A stretch of 64,000 nucleotides of DNA. Origin: Ohtaekwangia koreensis (GTDB taxonomy: Bacteria; Bacteroidota; Bacteroidia; Cytophagales; Cyclobacteriaceae). The stretch spans positions 317,501-381,500 of the forward strand of contig NZ_FUZU01000002.1 in NCBI RefSeq assembly GCF_900167975.1. Direction: 5' to 3'. The notes beneath the pieces were generated by a model. The model ran no database searches. It saw nothing but the letters and a program-made list of their open reading frames with translations, and had not been told where the DNA came from. The translations under genes and the position numbers were made by a program. This document shows, piece after piece, positions 63,917 through 64,000 of this stretch (positions are counted from its first letter, which is position 1; each line of letters begins with the position of its first letter).

Positions 63917-64000
63917 CTATCGTGTTTTCTTTTTGATGGCTCTCTTGCTACCTTCCTTAAATTCTTTAACTACTACCTTAACACCTTTTTTATAGTAGTC
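63917..64000 (-). CDS. C-terminal fragment of an unidentified basic protein
   Basis: The minus strand is open from the right edge to a TAG at 63917-63919, giving 27 residues that start DYYKKGVKVVVKEFKEG and end AIKKKTR. The start is outside the window. It is Lys-rich; no family is assigned. Confidence 0.45.
   Translation of the reverse strand, partial: DYYKKGVKVVVKEFKEGSKRAIKKKTR

Overview
The window reads as a chromosomal segment of a Bacteroidota bacterium, most likely order Cytophagales; genus is not decidable from sequence alone. The signs are a carbamoyl-phosphate synthase large subunit without its allosteric domain, a Rho factor with a long disordered insert, an ECF sigma/FecR/TonB-receptor relay with an STN domain, a tandem DUF1080 protein with a Tat-exported Gfo/Idh/MocA oxidoreductase, CcmC/CcmD, TAnnTTTG-like promoter elements and weak Shine-Dalgarno sequences. 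No rRNA, tRNA, transposase, integrase or CRISPR array was seen. Core genes are rich in TATA/TATATA words; the cassette at 48.6-50.8 kb is AT-rich and poor in them.

Layout. 0-7.9 kb: carB, then a GMC oxidoreductase, a twin DUF1080 protein and a Tat-signal oxidoreductase. Together the last three look like an oxidise-cleave-reduce pathway for 3-keto-glycosides, closed by a strong terminator. 8-11.5 kb: homogentisate dioxygenase, an RluD-type pseudouridine synthase and small DUF proteins. 11.6-18.6 kb: an ECF sigma/FecR pair, a TonB-dependent receptor, a very acidic lipoprotein and a beta-propeller phytase, read here as a self-regulated phytate-scavenging locus. 18.6-26.1 kb: signalling block with a CHASE3 kinase, RpoN, an NtrC-type activator, a PAS kinase and a receiver-PAS-kinase protein. 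26.2-37.6 kb: stress and envelope genes (general stress protein 26, single receivers, Holin-X, YtxH, two AsmA/DUF748-like proteins, OmpA lipoprotein, an lmo0937-type micro-protein, Mla ABC transporter, DUF892 protein, topoisomerase IB). 37.7-48.1 kb: housekeeping (DUF4286, GNAT, S9 peptidase, TspO-like, NdpA-like, SerS, Rho, CcmC/CcmD).

48.1-54.5 kb is the accessory region. It starts with a tight three-gene cassette led by a TIGR04255-family protein and followed by two proteins I cannot assign. A divergent Xre regulator/small-ORF pair shares a perfect palindromic operator candidate. Then come small membrane, immunity-like and HD-hydrolase genes separated by two copies of a 40-bp REP-like hairpin and two copies of a 130-bp repeat built around a long palindrome. 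This is the best candidate for an undescribed system.

54.5-64 kb: a MacB/FtsX-type permease, a lipoprotein plus polytopic membrane protein pair, an RDD protein, DUF1801, a GH20 hexosaminidase, a secreted fibronectin-like protein and a gene fragment running off the right edge.
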